Assembly (NCBI RefSeq): GCF_000179555.1
Contig: NZ_AECZ01000008.1
Location: 94,657-158,656 of the forward strand
Direction: 5' to 3'
Source of the DNA: Solidesulfovibrio fructosivorans JJ]
Lineage (GTDB): Bacteria > Desulfobacterota > Desulfovibrionia > Desulfovibrionales > Desulfovibrionaceae
DNA: 64,000 nucleotides
Below, one piece after another: positions 8,937 through 18,595 of the stretch (its first letter is position 1; each line of letters starts with the position of its first letter). The notes under the pieces were generated by a model. That model saw nothing but the letters and a program-made list of their open reading frames with translations, was not told where the DNA came from and did no database searches. A program made the translations under genes and the position numbers.

Positions 8937-9701
8937 ATGGCGCAGGGGGAAGCGGCCACACTTGTCTGGTTGGTTTCGGGGCTTATGCGGTGCGCCAGGG
9001 GCACGGTAAACCCGCTGCGACGCACCAAGACGTATCTGCGCTCGCGCACTTGGTCGCACATGGCCTGGATCGGGGCGGATTCGCTGCCGATCATCAGCAT
9101 CATTTCCGCCTGCGTCGGCATCATTCTGGCCCTGCAATCGGCCACCCAGCTGGAAAAGGTCGGGGCCATGAGCTACGTGGCCAATCTGGTCGGCTATTCC
9201 ATCATCACCGAACTCGGGCCGCTTCTCACCTGCCTCATCCTGGCCGGCCGGGCCGGCGCGGCCTTTACCGCCGAAATCGCCACCATGCGCATTTCCGAGG
9301 AGATCGACGCCCTGGAGGTCATGGGCGTGGACCCGGTGCGGTTTCTGGTCTGGCCGAAATTCGCGGCCATGTGCGTCATGGCCCCGCTGCTCACCCTGTG
9401 GGGGGACTGCATCGGCATATCGGCCGGCGGCATCTTTTCCGCCCTGGCCCTGGGGCTTTCCGGCAAGGCCTATTTTCTCCAGACCGCCGGATTTCTGACC
9501 ATGCGCGACCTGCTCTCGGGGCTGGTCAAAAGCGCCGGCTTTGGCGTAACCATCACCATCATCTCCTGTTGGCAGGGATTTTTGGCCCGGGAGGGCGCGG
9601 CCGACGTCGGGCGGCGCACGACCCGGGCGGTGGTGCAATCCATCTTCCTCATGATCCTTTTGGATTTGTTTTTTACGGCCCTCAATTATATCTTCCGCTG
9701 A
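8937..9701 (+). CDS. mlaE: Mla-type lipid ABC transporter permease
   Basis: The inner-membrane permease of an MCE/Mla system that moves phospholipids between the inner and outer membranes. It has 254 residues. Family features are SIISACVGIILALQSATQLEKVGA, the long conserved TELGPLLTCLILAGRAGAA and the cytoplasmic EIATMRISEEIDALEVMG. About five transmembrane helices are visible. It is the first gene of the mlaE-mlaF-mlaD-lipoprotein operon; mlaF starts 15 bp later. Confidence 0.93.
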   Translation: MAQGEAATLVWLVSGLMRCARGTVNPLRRTKTYLRSRTWSHMAWIGADSLPIISIISACVGIILALQSATQLEKVGAMSYVANLVGYSIITELGPLLTCLILAGRAGAAFTAEIATMRISEEIDALEVMGVDPVRFLVWPKFAAMCVMAPLLTLWGDCIGISAGGIFSALALGLSGKAYFLQTAGFLTMRDLLSGLVKSAGFGVTITIISCWQGFLAREGAADVGRRTTRAVVQSIFLMILLDLFFTALNYIFR

Positions 9702-9716
9702 AACAAGGAGCGTTGC

Positions 9717-10559
9717 GTGGCGGGTCGCCTGGAATCGCCGGATATCAGCTTGCAGGACGTCTGCGTCGGATACGGCGAGCGGGTGGTCCTCTCCGGGGTG
9801 GAAACCACCCTCCCCGGCGGGAAAATCAGCGTGATCCTCGGCGGCTCGGGCTGCGGCAAATCCACACTGTTGCGCAACATCATCGGGCTGGTGCCCATCC
9901 AGTCCGGGCGCATCGTCCTCGGCGGCCGCGACATGGCTGCAATGGACGCCGGTGAGCGGCTGGTCATGCGCCGGCACATGGGAGTGCTCTTTCAAGACGG
10001 GGCGCTCTTGGGCTCGTTGCGCCTGGGCGAGAATATCGCCCTGCCCCTGCGAGAACACACGGAACTCTCCGATTCGCTCATCGAGGAAGTGGTCGGGCTC
10101 AAGCTGCGGCTGGTGGGTCTGGGCGATTTCATGGCGTATTTCCCGAGCGAGCTTTCCGGCGGCATGCGCAAGCGGGCCGGACTGGCCCGGGCCATGGCCC
10201 TCGATCCGGCCGTGCTCTTGTGCGACGAACCGACGTCGGGTCTGGACCCCATTACGGCCGCCGATATGGACCAGCTCGTGCTCGAGCTCAAGGCCACTTT
10301 CGACATGACCATCGTGGTCGTGACCCACGACCTGGAAAGTCTTTACGCCATTGCCGACCATGTGGTGGTGCTTGGCGACGGCCGGATGCTGTTCCAGGGG
10401 TCCCTGGCCGATCTGGCGTCCTGCGACGATCCGTTCATCATCCAGTTCCTGCGACGGATGCCGTCCCGGGAAAGCCGGATACTCGAAGAGCCCTGGGCCG
10501 ACCTCGTGTCGCGCCGGCATGCCATGGCGGCTCCGCCCGCCGCGACCGGGGGGAAATGA
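9717..10559 (+). CDS. mlaF: Mla-type lipid ABC transporter ATPase
   Basis: The cytoplasmic ATPase that powers MlaE. It has 280 residues. Walker A is GGSGCGKST, the signature is LSGGMRKRAGLARA and Walker B is LLCDEPTSGLDP. The GTG start at 9717 is preceded by AAGGAG. The C-terminus extends slightly beyond a bare ABC domain, as in MlaF. The stop codon overlaps the mlaD start in an ATGA arrangement, so the two are translationally coupled. Confidence 0.93.
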   Translation: MAGRLESPDISLQDVCVGYGERVVLSGVETTLPGGKISVILGGSGCGKSTLLRNIIGLVPIQSGRIVLGGRDMAAMDAGERLVMRRHMGVLFQDGALLGSLRLGENIALPLREHTELSDSLIEEVVGLKLRLVGLGDFMAYFPSELSGGMRKRAGLARAMALDPAVLLCDEPTSGLDPITAADMDQLVLELKATFDMTIVVVTHDLESLYAIADHVVVLGDGRMLFQGSLADLASCDDPFIIQFLRRMPSRESRILEEPWADLVSRRHAMAAPPAATGGK

Positions 10560-11464
10560 TGCTGTCTGCCAAGGCGAGTCGTTCGGATTACCTCAAGGCC
10601 TACGGAACGTTGCTGCTCGGTCTGTGCATCCTGGGCGCGTTTATGGTGGTCCTTGGCGGGAACTGGTTCTGGGTCAAATACGACCACTACCTCATCCGGT
10701 TCACGTCGGTGAAGGACCTGAGCCCCGGCCGCACGGTCAAATACGCCGGCCTGGACATCGGCCGGGTGGCGTCCATCGATCTCGACCCGACCGATCCGCA
10801 CTACATCGCCGTGGAAATCGACATCAGGCAGGGATTTCCGCTTTACACCGGGACCGTGGCCCGCATCGCCCAAAAGGGATTGGTGGGCGATTACTACGTG
10901 CTGCTCGATTTGCGCGGCGCGCCCGGGGAGCGTCTTGCGCCCGGAGGGACGATTCCTTCCCTTCCCACCATGGACCTGCAGGAGCTGGCGGCCAAGGCCG
11001 GTGATTTGCTCGATGACATCCGTCCGAAAATAAACGACATCGCCGACAACATCGACAAGCTCTTCAGCAAGGAAAATACCGAATCCCTGCGCCGGGCCCT
11101 GGAAAACACGCCCAAGCTGGTGGAGGATTTGCGCCGGGCGGCCAACGATTTCCGGACCAATTGGGACAGGCTCTCGGCTAAGGGCGGCAAGGCGGCCGAG
11201 ACGTTGGACGCGTCGCTAAGGCGCATGGCCAAGGCCGTGGCCTCCGTGGAAAAGGAACTGGTCAAGACGCTGCAAAACATCCAGCGCAAAACCGACGGCA
11301 TCGGCGGACTGGTCACCGACGTGCGCCAGGGCTTCAATTACGACCAGGAACAGCTGGAAGATATTCTCAAAAACCTCAACCGGACGAGTCGGGAAGTCAA
11401 AGACCTCATGGGCCGGCTGCGCGAGCGGCCCTGGGAGCTTATCCGGCCGCCAGCGGGCAGATGA
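10556..11464 (+). CDS. mlaD: MCE-family lipid-binding protein, MlaD type
   Basis: A periplasmic, membrane-anchored substrate-binding subunit. One N-terminal transmembrane helix (about residues 15-35) is followed by the MCE domain, starting YLIRFTSVKDLSPGRTVKYAG and continuing through RIAQKGLVGDYYVLLDL. A long C-terminal helical region rich in Lys, Asp and Leu (residues 150-290) is consistent with a coiled coil. Two adjacent ATG codons (10556, 10559) both fit. The gene overlaps mlaF by 4 bp, and the lipoprotein starts 1 bp after its stop. Confidence 0.9.
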   Translation: MMLSAKASRSDYLKAYGTLLLGLCILGAFMVVLGGNWFWVKYDHYLIRFTSVKDLSPGRTVKYAGLDIGRVASIDLDPTDPHYIAVEIDIRQGFPLYTGTVARIAQKGLVGDYYVLLDLRGAPGERLAPGGTIPSLPTMDLQELAAKAGDLLDDIRPKINDIADNIDKLFSKENTESLRRALENTPKLVEDLRRAANDFRTNWDRLSAKGGKAAETLDASLRRMAKAVASVEKELVKTLQNIQRKTDGIGGLVTDVRQGFNYDQEQLEDILKNLNRTSREVKDLMGRLRERPWELIRPPAGR

Positions 11465-11465
11465 T

Positions 11466-12104
11466 ATGAAGCGTTTTTCCCATGTCGCCGTTTGGATTGT
11501 TTTCAGCCTGATCCTGGCCGCGAGCCTTGCCGGATGTTTCGGCAAGCCGCCGCCGCCCCAGCAATACCTGCGGGTGGATCTGGGCCAAGGCCCCTGCCCC
11601 GGTTCCGCCAATGCCCAGCAGCGCCTGCCCCTCGGGATCAAGCCGCTCAAGGCCCTGGAGAACCTGGATCGCACCGCGGTCCTGACCGCCCACGACAATG
11701 TGCTGACCGCGAGCCTCCAGTACTACTGGGAAGGCGCGCCCCAGGACCTGGTGGGACAGGCCCTGCGCCACGGCATCGAATGCCAGTCCGCGAGCCTGAC
11801 CCCGGTCGATTACCAGCCGCGCGTGACCCATGACGCGGTCCTGACCGGCCAGCTCACCGCGTTCAACGTGGACGAAACCGATGGCGGCCGGTTCGTGGTG
11901 TCGATCCACCTTGACCTGTGGTCCCGGAATCTGGGAACGCGTATTTCCAGCGGGGACTTCAACGCCTATGCGCCGCTGGACAATTTCAGCGGCGACGCCG
12001 TGGCCAATGCGGCCTCCGATGCCCTGGGCCGGATCGTGCCCAAGGTCGTGGCCTGGCTCGACGGCGGTCTGCCGCGCATCCAGAAATTCATGCGACAGCA
12101 ATGA
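11466..12104 (+). CDS. ABC-transport auxiliary lipoprotein of the Mla operon
   Basis: A 212-residue lipoprotein with a signal peptide and the lipobox LAGC near residue 23. The rest matches the ABC-type transport auxiliary family (PqiC/YmbA-like): a YLRVDLG strand, then LDRTAVLTAHDNVLTASLQYYWEGAPQDLVGQAL, where the protein reports the Y/W-E-P type sequence common to the family. Such proteins are thought to link MCE assemblies to the outer membrane. It is the last clear member of the mla operon. Confidence 0.85.
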   Translation: MKRFSHVAVWIVFSLILAASLAGCFGKPPPPQQYLRVDLGQGPCPGSANAQQRLPLGIKPLKALENLDRTAVLTAHDNVLTASLQYYWEGAPQDLVGQALRHGIECQSASLTPVDYQPRVTHDAVLTGQLTAFNVDETDGGRFVVSIHLDLWSRNLGTRISSGDFNAYAPLDNFSGDAVANAASDALGRIVPKVVAWLDGGLPRIQKFMRQQ

Positions 12105-12116
12105 TGAGGTGACGCC

Positions 12117-12521
12117 ATGTTTTTGCAGGCCGTGAGCATCATCGCCGAGGAGCGCATTGCCGCGTCCATGCGCAATGGGGATTTCGAGAACCTCGAGGGC
12201 AAGGGCAAGAAGATCGTTTTCGAGGACGATTCCATGATCCCCGAGGACCTGCGCATGGCCTACAAGATCCTCAAAAACGCCGGTTATGTGCCCGAAGAGC
12301 TGACCCAGGAAAAAGAGATCATCACGGCCGCCGAGCTGCTTGCCGCCGCAACCGACGAGCAGGAACGCTACCGGCAGATGCAAAAGCTCAATTACTTGAT
12401 CATGAAGGTCAATGCCCGCCGTCGCCGGCCGGTCAACCTGGAGCGGGACGCGGACTATTACCGCAGGGTGGTGGAACGCGTCACAGTCAGGGGTGCCGGT
12501 CGGGAAGCGCAAGACCGCTGA
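12117..12521 (+). CDS. DUF1992 / DnaJ-homologue subfamily C member 28-like protein
   Basis: A 134-residue protein with the DUF1992 pattern: IAEERIAASMRNGDFENLEGKGK, then MAYKILKNAGYVPEE and a basic C-terminus. Bacterial members often sit beside DnaJ-like or membrane genes, and their function is unknown. It starts 12 bp after the lipoprotein, after GAGGTGACGCC, so it may belong to the mla operon. Its 3' end overlaps the convergent TetR gene by 35 bp. Confidence 0.88.
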   Translation: MFLQAVSIIAEERIAASMRNGDFENLEGKGKKIVFEDDSMIPEDLRMAYKILKNAGYVPEELTQEKEIITAAELLAAATDEQERYRQMQKLNYLIMKVNARRRRPVNLERDADYYRRVVERVTVRGAGREAQDR

Positions 12522-13110
12522 GCAGCAAGGCGCAGGCCGCGTCGCTGACGTCCTCGCCATCCGGGGCAAGGTCGCAATCCATCGACAATTGCCCCGCGAT
12601 GGCCAAATCCGTCAGCCCATGGACCAGGGACCACACGGTCACGGCCAGGACATGGGGCGGTCCCTGGCGGAAAAAACCCGCTTCCTGGCCCCGTACGATG
12701 GACGCGACCAGCGAGTCGAAGGCCCCCTTCCCCGCTTCCCGCAATTCCGGGTTCGAGTGGTCCAGCCGCGCGGCGTCGCCGAACATGAGCCGGTACATGG
12801 CCGGCCACGCGACGCCGAGGTCGATGTAGCATTTGCAAGACGCCAGGAATTGCCCCCGGGCGTCCAGGTTCGCATCGGCCGAGATATTGTCCAGCTTGTC
12901 ATGCAGCCGGTCGAAACCGCGCGTCGCCAAAGCGGCCAGCAGGTCGGACTTGGAGGCGAAGTGCCGATATGGCGCGGCATGGCTCACGCCGGCCGTGCGG
13001 GCCAGGTCCCGCAGGCTGAGGCCCCCTCCTCCGTCCCGCTCCAGCAGCCGTTCGCCGGCATCGAGCAAAGCCTTCCGTAGATTGCCGTGGTGATAGGCGT
13101 CGTCATGCAT
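12487..13110 (-). CDS. TetR/AcrR-family transcriptional regulator
   Basis: A 207-residue one-component repressor. The N-terminal helix-turn-helix has NLRKALLDAGERLLE and LRDLARTAGVSHAAPYRHFASKSDLLAAL. The C-terminal ligand domain has AWPAMYRLMFGD, typical of the WHG-type TetR C-terminal domain. The ATG at 13110 gives the canonical start; the longer in-frame extension has no support. It is divergent from the flavodoxin-like gene at 13227, and the 116-bp gap contains two related palindromes, so it probably controls that gene and itself. Confidence 0.92.
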   Translation of the reverse strand: MHDDAYHHGNLRKALLDAGERLLERDGGGGLSLRDLARTAGVSHAAPYRHFASKSDLLAALATRGFDRLHDKLDNISADANLDARGQFLASCKCYIDLGVAWPAMYRLMFGDAARLDHSNPELREAGKGAFDSLVASIVRGQEAGFFRQGPPHVLAVTVWSLVHGLTDLAIAGQLSMDCDLAPDGEDVSDAACALLLSGLALPDRHP

Positions 13111-13150
13111 GATGGGTCGTCGTGTTCCTTGTCCGGTATTGAAGCAAAAA

Positions 13151-13202
13151 ATGTTGACGATGTCCACATGGGAAGTTACACAGATGTTGCCATTGCCAAC
13201 AT
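13151..13202. promoter_or_regulatory. Two related 19-bp operator-like palindromes
   Basis: ATGTTGACGATGTCCACAT (13151-13169) and ATGTTGCCATTGCCAACAT (13184-13202) share 14 of 19 positions. Each is an inverted repeat with ATGTTG-type arms, and their centres are 33 bp apart, about three helical turns. They lie between the divergent TetR and flavodoxin-like genes and are the likely TetR operators. Confidence 0.65.
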
Positions 13203-13226
13203 AGATCCACTCCGGGAGGAATCGGT

Positions 13227-14495
13227 ATGGCAAAAAAATGTTTGTTTTTTGACGGGCTCGGGCAGTCTGACGCGGCAAAAGACGTGTTTCGCGGCCTGTT
13301 GCGGGAAACGGCCCAAGAGGCCGGCTATGTCCTGGATGTGGTCGATGTGGAACGTCTTTGCGTGTCACCCTGCAAGGGCTGCTTCGGCTGTTGGATCAAG
13401 ACGCCCGGCCGGTGCCTGATCGACGACCCGTGCCGGGAGCTTGCCGGCCGGCTGATCGCGTCCGATGCGGTTGTCTTCGCCTCGCCCATTGTCTTTGGCG
13501 GATTGTCCGGACAGATGAAGACGGTCCTCGAGCGTTGCGTGCTCCCCACCCTGCTGCCGTTTTTCCGCAAGGTCGAGGGCCGTACGCGACATCCCCTGCG
13601 CTACGGCCGCAATCCCGACGTCATCAGCCTTGGCTGGTTGCCGCACCGGGATGTCGAGCAGGAGCGCCTTTTTCAAGGGCTTTTGGATCGCAATGCGGCC
13701 AATCTGGGTTCTGCCCGCAAAGCGTCATGCGTTGTCCAGGCGGATGCGACCCCGGAAACCTGGCGCGCGAAGCTCAAACAGGCCTTTTCCTTTGGCCAAC
13801 GCCCCGCTCCCACCACGCGGCCCACAATCGTCATCTGCAACGGTTCGCCGAAACGCGCCGGCAGCGTTTCCGGCATGCTCGGCGGTTATCTGGCGAAATG
13901 CCTGTCCGACCGGGGCGCGCGAACGGAAACCGTGAGCCTCTTGGAAGCCGCCGAAAAGGCGGAGGTTTTCGATCGGCTCGTCACGCTGGTGGAGCAGGCG
14001 GACGGCGTTGCCCTTGCCTTTCCGCTCTACGGCGATTTTCTGCCGGGCCATGTGACGGCTGTCCTCAGCCAGCTGGCCGCGCTTGGCCCCGGAACCGCCG
14101 CCACCCGGCAAACCGGCTTTGTGGCCATCGCCAACTGCGGCTTTCCCGAAGCGCGCAATAACGACGCCGCCCTGGAAGGATGCCGACTGGCGGCGTCGCA
14201 ACTGGGTTTCGCTTGGCTGGGCGGGGTGTCCGTCGGCGGAGGCGGATTCTATACGGGCCGGGAACTGGAAAAGCTCGGTTTCATGGGACGTCGCGCCCGG
14301 CAGGCCCTGGAGGAAAAAGCGGCGCTCCTCGTCGACGAGGCAACCCAAAACGATCTGTCCAGCCCCAATATCCAGGTGCCCTGCCCCATGCCCGGCCGGC
14401 TCTATCTGCGCATCGCCGAGATGGGTTGGAAAAAGTCCCTCCGCACGGGCGACAAAACCTCCGACCCCTACGCACGCCCGTATGAGAAGAGATGA
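13227..14495 (+). CDS. Tandem flavodoxin-like (NADPH-dependent FMN reductase) protein
   Basis: A 422-residue protein made of two flavodoxin-like folds. The first domain has SPCKGCFGCWIKTPGRC at residues 47-63, the cysteine-rich segment of iron-sulfur flavoproteins, then FASPIVFGGLSGQMK. The second starts near residue 198 (TIVICNGSPKRAGSVSGML), the FMN-phosphate-binding start of FMN reductases, and has LAFPLYGDFLPG. It probably performs flavin-dependent reduction, perhaps of quinones or xenobiotics. Control by the adjacent TetR repressor fits a stress or detoxification role. GGAGG precedes the ATG. Confidence 0.82.
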   Translation: MAKKCLFFDGLGQSDAAKDVFRGLLRETAQEAGYVLDVVDVERLCVSPCKGCFGCWIKTPGRCLIDDPCRELAGRLIASDAVVFASPIVFGGLSGQMKTVLERCVLPTLLPFFRKVEGRTRHPLRYGRNPDVISLGWLPHRDVEQERLFQGLLDRNAANLGSARKASCVVQADATPETWRAKLKQAFSFGQRPAPTTRPTIVICNGSPKRAGSVSGMLGGYLAKCLSDRGARTETVSLLEAAEKAEVFDRLVTLVEQADGVALAFPLYGDFLPGHVTAVLSQLAALGPGTAATRQTGFVAIANCGFPEARNNDAALEGCRLAASQLGFAWLGGVSVGGGGFYTGRELEKLGFMGRRARQALEEKAALLVDEATQNDLSSPNIQVPCPMPGRLYLRIAEMGWKKSLRTGDKTSDPYARPYEKR

Positions 14496-14519
14496 GAAAA
14501 GAGAAGAGGAAAAGAAATT

Positions 14520-14685
14520 GCGAGAGGGGGACCCTTTTTGAAAAAAGGGTCCCCCTCTCGCGCTCTCCCCTCCGAAAAACTTTTTACGGTTACAGATGTT
14601 GTAGCGATAACACTCTGTAACCGCTAAAAGTCTTTGGAAAGGGGGCCCGGGGGGAGAACCTTTCTTCAGAAAGGTTTCCCCCCGG
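14520..14685 (-). repeat. Family A modular hairpin repeat, copy 2 (complete)
   Basis: A 166-bp complete copy in reverse orientation. It has the right hairpin (GCGAGAGGGGG...), then CGGTTACAG, a 19-nt core, CTGTAACCG, and the left hairpin ending CCCCCCGG. It sits between convergent genes and supplies the last codons and stop of the glycosyltransferase gene. Confidence 0.92.
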
Positions 14686-15691
14686 CACAGTTTGCCATAC
14701 TCAGAAAGAAACGCCGCTGGGCGTCAGGGAGCGGCAGGTGCTCGTCCACGGCCAGCATGGCGTAGGCCTTGCGCACCTCGTTGTTTGTCGTGGGGAGTTG
14801 GGCCAGACGTTTGGCCGGGGCGCGGGAAGCGATCAGGCTTTTGGCCGTGTCGAGGATGGTCTTGGCCCGTTGGGTGATGGTGTGATGGGCGAGCACCGAA
14901 CGCTTGCCGGCGGCGGCGAAGTCGTCGCAGTGCGGATCGGCCAGAGCGGCAAGCGCCACGCGGGCGGCATCGGCCGGGTCGCCGCGCTTGTAGGTCAGGA
15001 TGTTCTCCCCGGGCGTAAAAAGGTCATGCAGGCCGTTTCCGGTGTCCTCGGTCAAAACGGTGGCGCCGCAGGCCATGGCCTCGAAAATCCTAAAATTGAG
15101 CTCCCCGGCGGCGCTCTGGTTCAGCACGATGCGGCTGCGTTGAAAGACCGGCACATAGCTGCCGGAAGTGGCGAAAAGCGGCGCGCGCTGGCGAAAAGCG
15201 TCGAGAAAGGCGCGTCGGGTGGTATTGACCCGGCCATCCAGGGTGCCGACAAAGGAAACAGGGATATCGCGCACCTGCTGCGCATCCCTGTCGCGCCGGG
15301 GATTGCAGAAAAGCGGCGACCAGAAGGCGGGGCGGTCCGTCGGGCAGTCGGTAAAAAGCGGCAGAAAATCCTTTTGCGCCACGAAAAAGGCGTCAAACGC
15401 CGCGCTGTACGGCACATGCCAGGGGTGCATGTACTGGTCCACGGAATAGCCGATGGTAAGCGTGGGCAAAGTCTCCAAACCGAAAACCCAGGGCACTTCG
15501 CAGGAATCGAACCAGAACACGCAGTCGGGATCGGGAAAGCGGGCGGCGAGCAGTTCCCCAAGCCTGTTTCGGGAAAGCGCCTCGGTGAGCCGCACGTCGC
15601 ACTCGGCCGTGGTGCCGAGCGAGAGCACCTCGTGGCCCATGGCGCGAAAGACAGGGACAAAGGCGGTATGGTGCAGGTTCAGGATGCGCAC
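14666..15691 (-). CDS. CgeB-like glycosyltransferase
   Basis: A 341-residue GT-B-type protein resembling CgeB/spore-maturation-like glycosyltransferases of deltaproteobacteria. It begins [22 protein letters not shown], has [12 protein letters not shown], then a nucleotide-sugar site like [23 protein letters not shown] chose the GTG at 15691 because GGAGGGAG precedes it; an ATG at 15730 is possible. The last residues, GGKPF and the stop codon, are encoded inside the left hairpin of family A copy 2, so the C-terminus was shaped by the repeat. It is divergent from ilvD. Confidence 0.8.
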   Translation of the reverse strand: MRILNLHHTAFVPVFRAMGHEVLSLGTTAECDVRLTEALSRNRLGELLAARFPDPDCVFWFDSCEVPWVFGLETLPTLTIGYSVDQYMHPWHVPYSAAFDAFFVAQKDFLPLFTDCPTDRPAFWSPLFCNPRRDRDAQQVRDIPVSFVGTLDGRVNTTRRAFLDAFRQRAPLFATSGSYVPVFQRSRIVLNQSAAGELNFRIFEAMACGATVLTEDTGNGLHDLFTPGENILTYKRGDPADAARVALAALADPHCDDFAAAGKRSVLAHHTITQRAKTILDTAKSLIASRAPAKRLAQLPTTNNEVRKAYAMLAVDEHLPLPDAQRRFFLSMANCAGGKPF

Positions 15692-15834
15692 GCTCCCTCC
15701 GATGCGCCCTATGGTGCGTGAAGTGCGCATTTCCTGCAAGCCGCGCCCTTGCCAGCCCGTCCCGTCCTGTGGGAAACTCCCGCCGCCGGTCGCTTCCGGT
15801 CGGCCAACACAGTCCAAGGATCAAGGATACCGCC

Positions 15835-17511
15835 ATGCGCAGCTCGCAATTCAAATCAGGATTGGAAAAGGCTCCCCACCGTTCCCTGCTCTACGCCCTG
15901 GGGCTCACCCGGGAAGAGATGGAGCGTCCGCTTATCGGCATCGTCAATTCGGCCAACGAGGTCGTACCCGGCCATATCCACCTGAACACCATTGCCGAGG
16001 CGGTCAAGGCCGGGGTGCGCCACGCCGGCGGCACGCCCATGGCTTTTCCGGTCATCGGCGTGTGCGATGGGCTGGCCATGAACCACGACGGCATGCACTT
16101 TTCCCTGGTCAGCCGCGAGATCATTGCCGATTCCATCGAAATCATGGCCATGGCCCATCCCTTCGACGCCCTGGTCATGATCCCCAACTGCGACAAGGTC
16201 GTGCCGGGCATGCTCATGGCCATGCTGCGCCTCAACATCCCGTCGATCATCGTCAGCGGCGGCCCCATGATGGCCGGTTCCACGCCGGACGGCTCCTGCG
16301 ACCTCATCGACGTGTTCGAGGCCGTGGGCAAATTCAAGCGCGGGGCCATCGACGCGGAAAAGCTCGACGAGCTGGAACAAAACGCCTGCCCGGGCTGCGG
16401 CTCCTGCTCGGGTATGTTCACGGCCAATTCCATGAACTGCCTGTCGGAGTCGGTGGGCCTCGGGCTTCCCGGCAACGGCACCATCCCGGCCGTGACCGCC
16501 AAGCGGGTGCGGCTGGCCAAGACCGCCGGCATGCGCGTCATGGACCTTTTGGCCAAAAACATCCGGCCGCGCGACATCGTGACCGAGAAGAGCATCGAAA
16601 ACGCCGTGACCATGGACATGGCGCTCGGCTGCTCCACCAATACCGTGCTGCACCTGCCGGCGGTCTTCGCCGAGGCGGGCCTGTCGCTGACCCTCGACAT
16701 CTTCGACAAGATTTCGCGTAAGACGCCGAATCTCTGCAAGCTCTCCCCGGCCGGCCACCATTACCTGAGCGACCTCGAGACCGCGGGCGGCATTCCGGCC
16801 GTCATGAGCGCCCTGGCCGCCAAGGGGCTGCTCAACCTCGACGTCATGACCGCCACCGGCAAGACCCTTGGCGAGAACCTGGACGACCTCAAGGCGCGGG
16901 TCAAAAATCCGGACGTCATCCGAGCCGACGCCCCCTACGCCAACGAGGGCGGCATCGCCATCCTGCGCGGCTCCCTGGCCCCGGACGGCGCCGTGGTCAA
17001 ACAGTCGGCCGTGGCTCCGGAAATGATGCGCCACACCGGCCCGGCCCGGGTCTTCGACAGCGAGGAGACGGCCAACGAAGCCATCCTCGGCGGCAAGATC
17101 AAGGCCGGCGACGTGGTGGTCATCCGTTACGAAGGCCCGCAAGGCGGCCCCGGCATGCGCGAGATGCTCTCCCCCACTTCCAACATCATGGGCATGGGCC
17201 TCGGCGCGTCCGTGGCGCTCATTACCGACGGCCGCTTCAGCGGCGGCACGCGCGGCGCGGCCATCGGCCACGTTTCGCCCGAGGCGGCCGACGGCGGCCC
17301 CATCGCCCTGGTCCACGAGGGCGACACCGTGGAAATCGATATCCCGGGCCGCAAGCTCGAACTCAAGGTCGACGCGGCCGAGCTGGATAAACGCCGCGCC
17401 GCCTGGAAACGGCCGCAAAAGGAAATCACCTCGCCCCTGCTTCGCCGCTACGCCGCACAGGTCAAATCCGCCGCCCAGGGCGCGATCTATAAAGATCCGA
17501 AGAAGGGATAG
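15835..17511 (+). CDS. ilvD: Dihydroxy-acid dehydratase
   Basis: Branched-chain amino acid synthesis: dehydrates 2,3-dihydroxy-isovalerate and 2,3-dihydroxy-3-methylvalerate with an Fe-S cluster. It has 558 residues, the usual length. Signatures are NCDKVVPGM, the cluster-binding [31 protein letters not shown] and [16 protein letters not shown]. The ATG at 15835 gives the standard N-terminus. It is divergent from the glycosyltransferase, and a family A repeat lies 12 bp after the stop and probably terminates it. Confidence 0.97.
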   Translation: MRSSQFKSGLEKAPHRSLLYALGLTREEMERPLIGIVNSANEVVPGHIHLNTIAEAVKAGVRHAGGTPMAFPVIGVCDGLAMNHDGMHFSLVSREIIADSIEIMAMAHPFDALVMIPNCDKVVPGMLMAMLRLNIPSIIVSGGPMMAGSTPDGSCDLIDVFEAVGKFKRGAIDAEKLDELEQNACPGCGSCSGMFTANSMNCLSESVGLGLPGNGTIPAVTAKRVRLAKTAGMRVMDLLAKNIRPRDIVTEKSIENAVTMDMALGCSTNTVLHLPAVFAEAGLSLTLDIFDKISRKTPNLCKLSPAGHHYLSDLETAGGIPAVMSALAAKGLLNLDVMTATGKTLGENLDDLKARVKNPDVIRADAPYANEGGIAILRGSLAPDGAVVKQSAVAPEMMRHTGPARVFDSEETANEAILGGKIKAGDVVVIRYEGPQGGPGMREMLSPTSNIMGMGLGASVALITDGRFSGGTRGAAIGHVSPEAADGGPIALVHEGDTVEIDIPGRKLELKVDAAELDKRRAAWKRPQKEITSPLLRRYAAQVKSAAQGAIYKDPKKG

Positions 17512-17522
17512 AAAGAATGAAC

Positions 17523-17670
17523 CCGGGGGGAAACCTTTCTGGAGAAAGGTTATCCCCCCGGGCCCCCTTTCCAAAGACTTTTAACGATAACAGACTGCCA
17601 CCGTTAAAAGTTTTTAGGAGGGGAGAGCGCGAGAGGGGGACCCTTTTTGAAAAAAGGGTCCCCCTCTCGC
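17523..17670 (+). repeat. Family A modular hairpin repeat, copy 3 (shortened core)
   Basis: Both outer hairpins are intact, but the core is short: TTTTAACG, 15 nt, CGTTAAAA. Total length is 148 bp against about 166 elsewhere, consistent with a deletion that removed the GGTTACA arms. It sits between convergent ilvD and the beta-lactamase gene. Confidence 0.9.
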
Positions 17671-17677
17671 ACATTCC

Positions 17678-18559
17678 TCACTCCCCCAAAAAATGCTTTA
17701 CGACCAGTCGCGCGGCGTCGGCCAGGACGTCCCGACGGGCTGGCGCGTCCTTTTGCTGTTGGGTGAAGTAGATGGCGAGGACAATCGGCTTGCCGTGGGG
17801 CGGCCAGATGACGGCCACGTCGTTGCTCGTGCCGTAAGCGCCGCCTCCGGTCTTGTCGCCGACGGTCCAGCCGGGCGGCACGCCGGCTCTGATGCTGGTG
17901 TCGCCCGTGGTGTTGCCTTTGATCCAGGCCACGAAGCGGTCCCGTTGCGCGGGCCCAAGGACCTTGCCCAGGGCGATTTCGCGCATGGAGCGGGCCATGG
18001 CCTCGGGCGTGGACGTATCGTGCGGATCGCCGGGAATGGCGGCGTTGAGGTCGGGTTCGAGGTGGTCGAGACGGAAGGCCGTGTCGCCGAGACTACGCGC
18101 AAAGGCGTTGACCGCCCGGGTGCCGCCGAGTTGTCGGATGAGCAGATTGGCGGCCGTATTGTCGCTGACCTGCAAGGCCGCCGCGCACAGTTCGGCCACG
18201 GTCATGCCCCGCGCAACGTTTTTGCGCGTCACCGGCGCATAGGACAGCAGGTCCCCTTCCCCGTAGCGGATGCGCGTATCGAGCAGCGCCGGGTCGGCCA
18301 GGCTTTTTTGGAGCACCGCCGCCGCGACCAGAAACTTGAAGGTGCTGCAAAAGGGAAAGCGTTCCTGGCCGCGGTAGGTGAAGGCAAGAGCGCCCGAGGC
18401 ATTGAGAAGGGCGACGCCGAGATGGCCATGGGCGCGCTGCTCAAGGGAGGCGATTTGGCGCGTTAAGGACGCGTCCCCGGCGGCAGCGGCATGCCAAGGG
18501 CCGGTCAGCTGCATGGCGCTCAAGAAGAGCAGAAGGGCCAAGAGGCGTGTTGCGCGCAT
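17678..18559 (-). CDS. bla: Class A beta-lactamase
   Basis: A periplasmic serine beta-lactamase of 293 residues with a signal peptide ending around AAAAG. The catalytic set is complete: STFK with Ser72 and Lys75, SDN at 132-134, EPDLN with Glu168 and Asn172, and KTG at 236-238. The spacing fits class A rather than a penicillin-binding protein. Substrate range cannot be read from sequence. It converges on ilvD. The TPR gene lies 36 bp upstream on the same strand and may be co-transcribed. No AmpR-like regulator is adjacent. Confidence 0.93.
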   Translation of the reverse strand: MRATRLLALLLFLSAMQLTGPWHAAAAGDASLTRQIASLEQRAHGHLGVALLNASGALAFTYRGQERFPFCSTFKFLVAAAVLQKSLADPALLDTRIRYGEGDLLSYAPVTRKNVARGMTVAELCAAALQVSDNTAANLLIRQLGGTRAVNAFARSLGDTAFRLDHLEPDLNAAIPGDPHDTSTPEAMARSMREIALGKVLGPAQRDRFVAWIKGNTTGDTSIRAGVPPGWTVGDKTGGGAYGTSNDVAVIWPPHGKPIVLAIYFTQQQKDAPARRDVLADAARLVVKHFLGE

Positions 18560-18595
18560 AACTGGACACCTCGCAGCGTGTCTGCGGAAAGGGGG

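Noticed and set aside
15856..17574. 572-residue minus-strand frame
   Set aside because: Antisense to ilvD, which has all expected motifs. No recognisable protein sequence.
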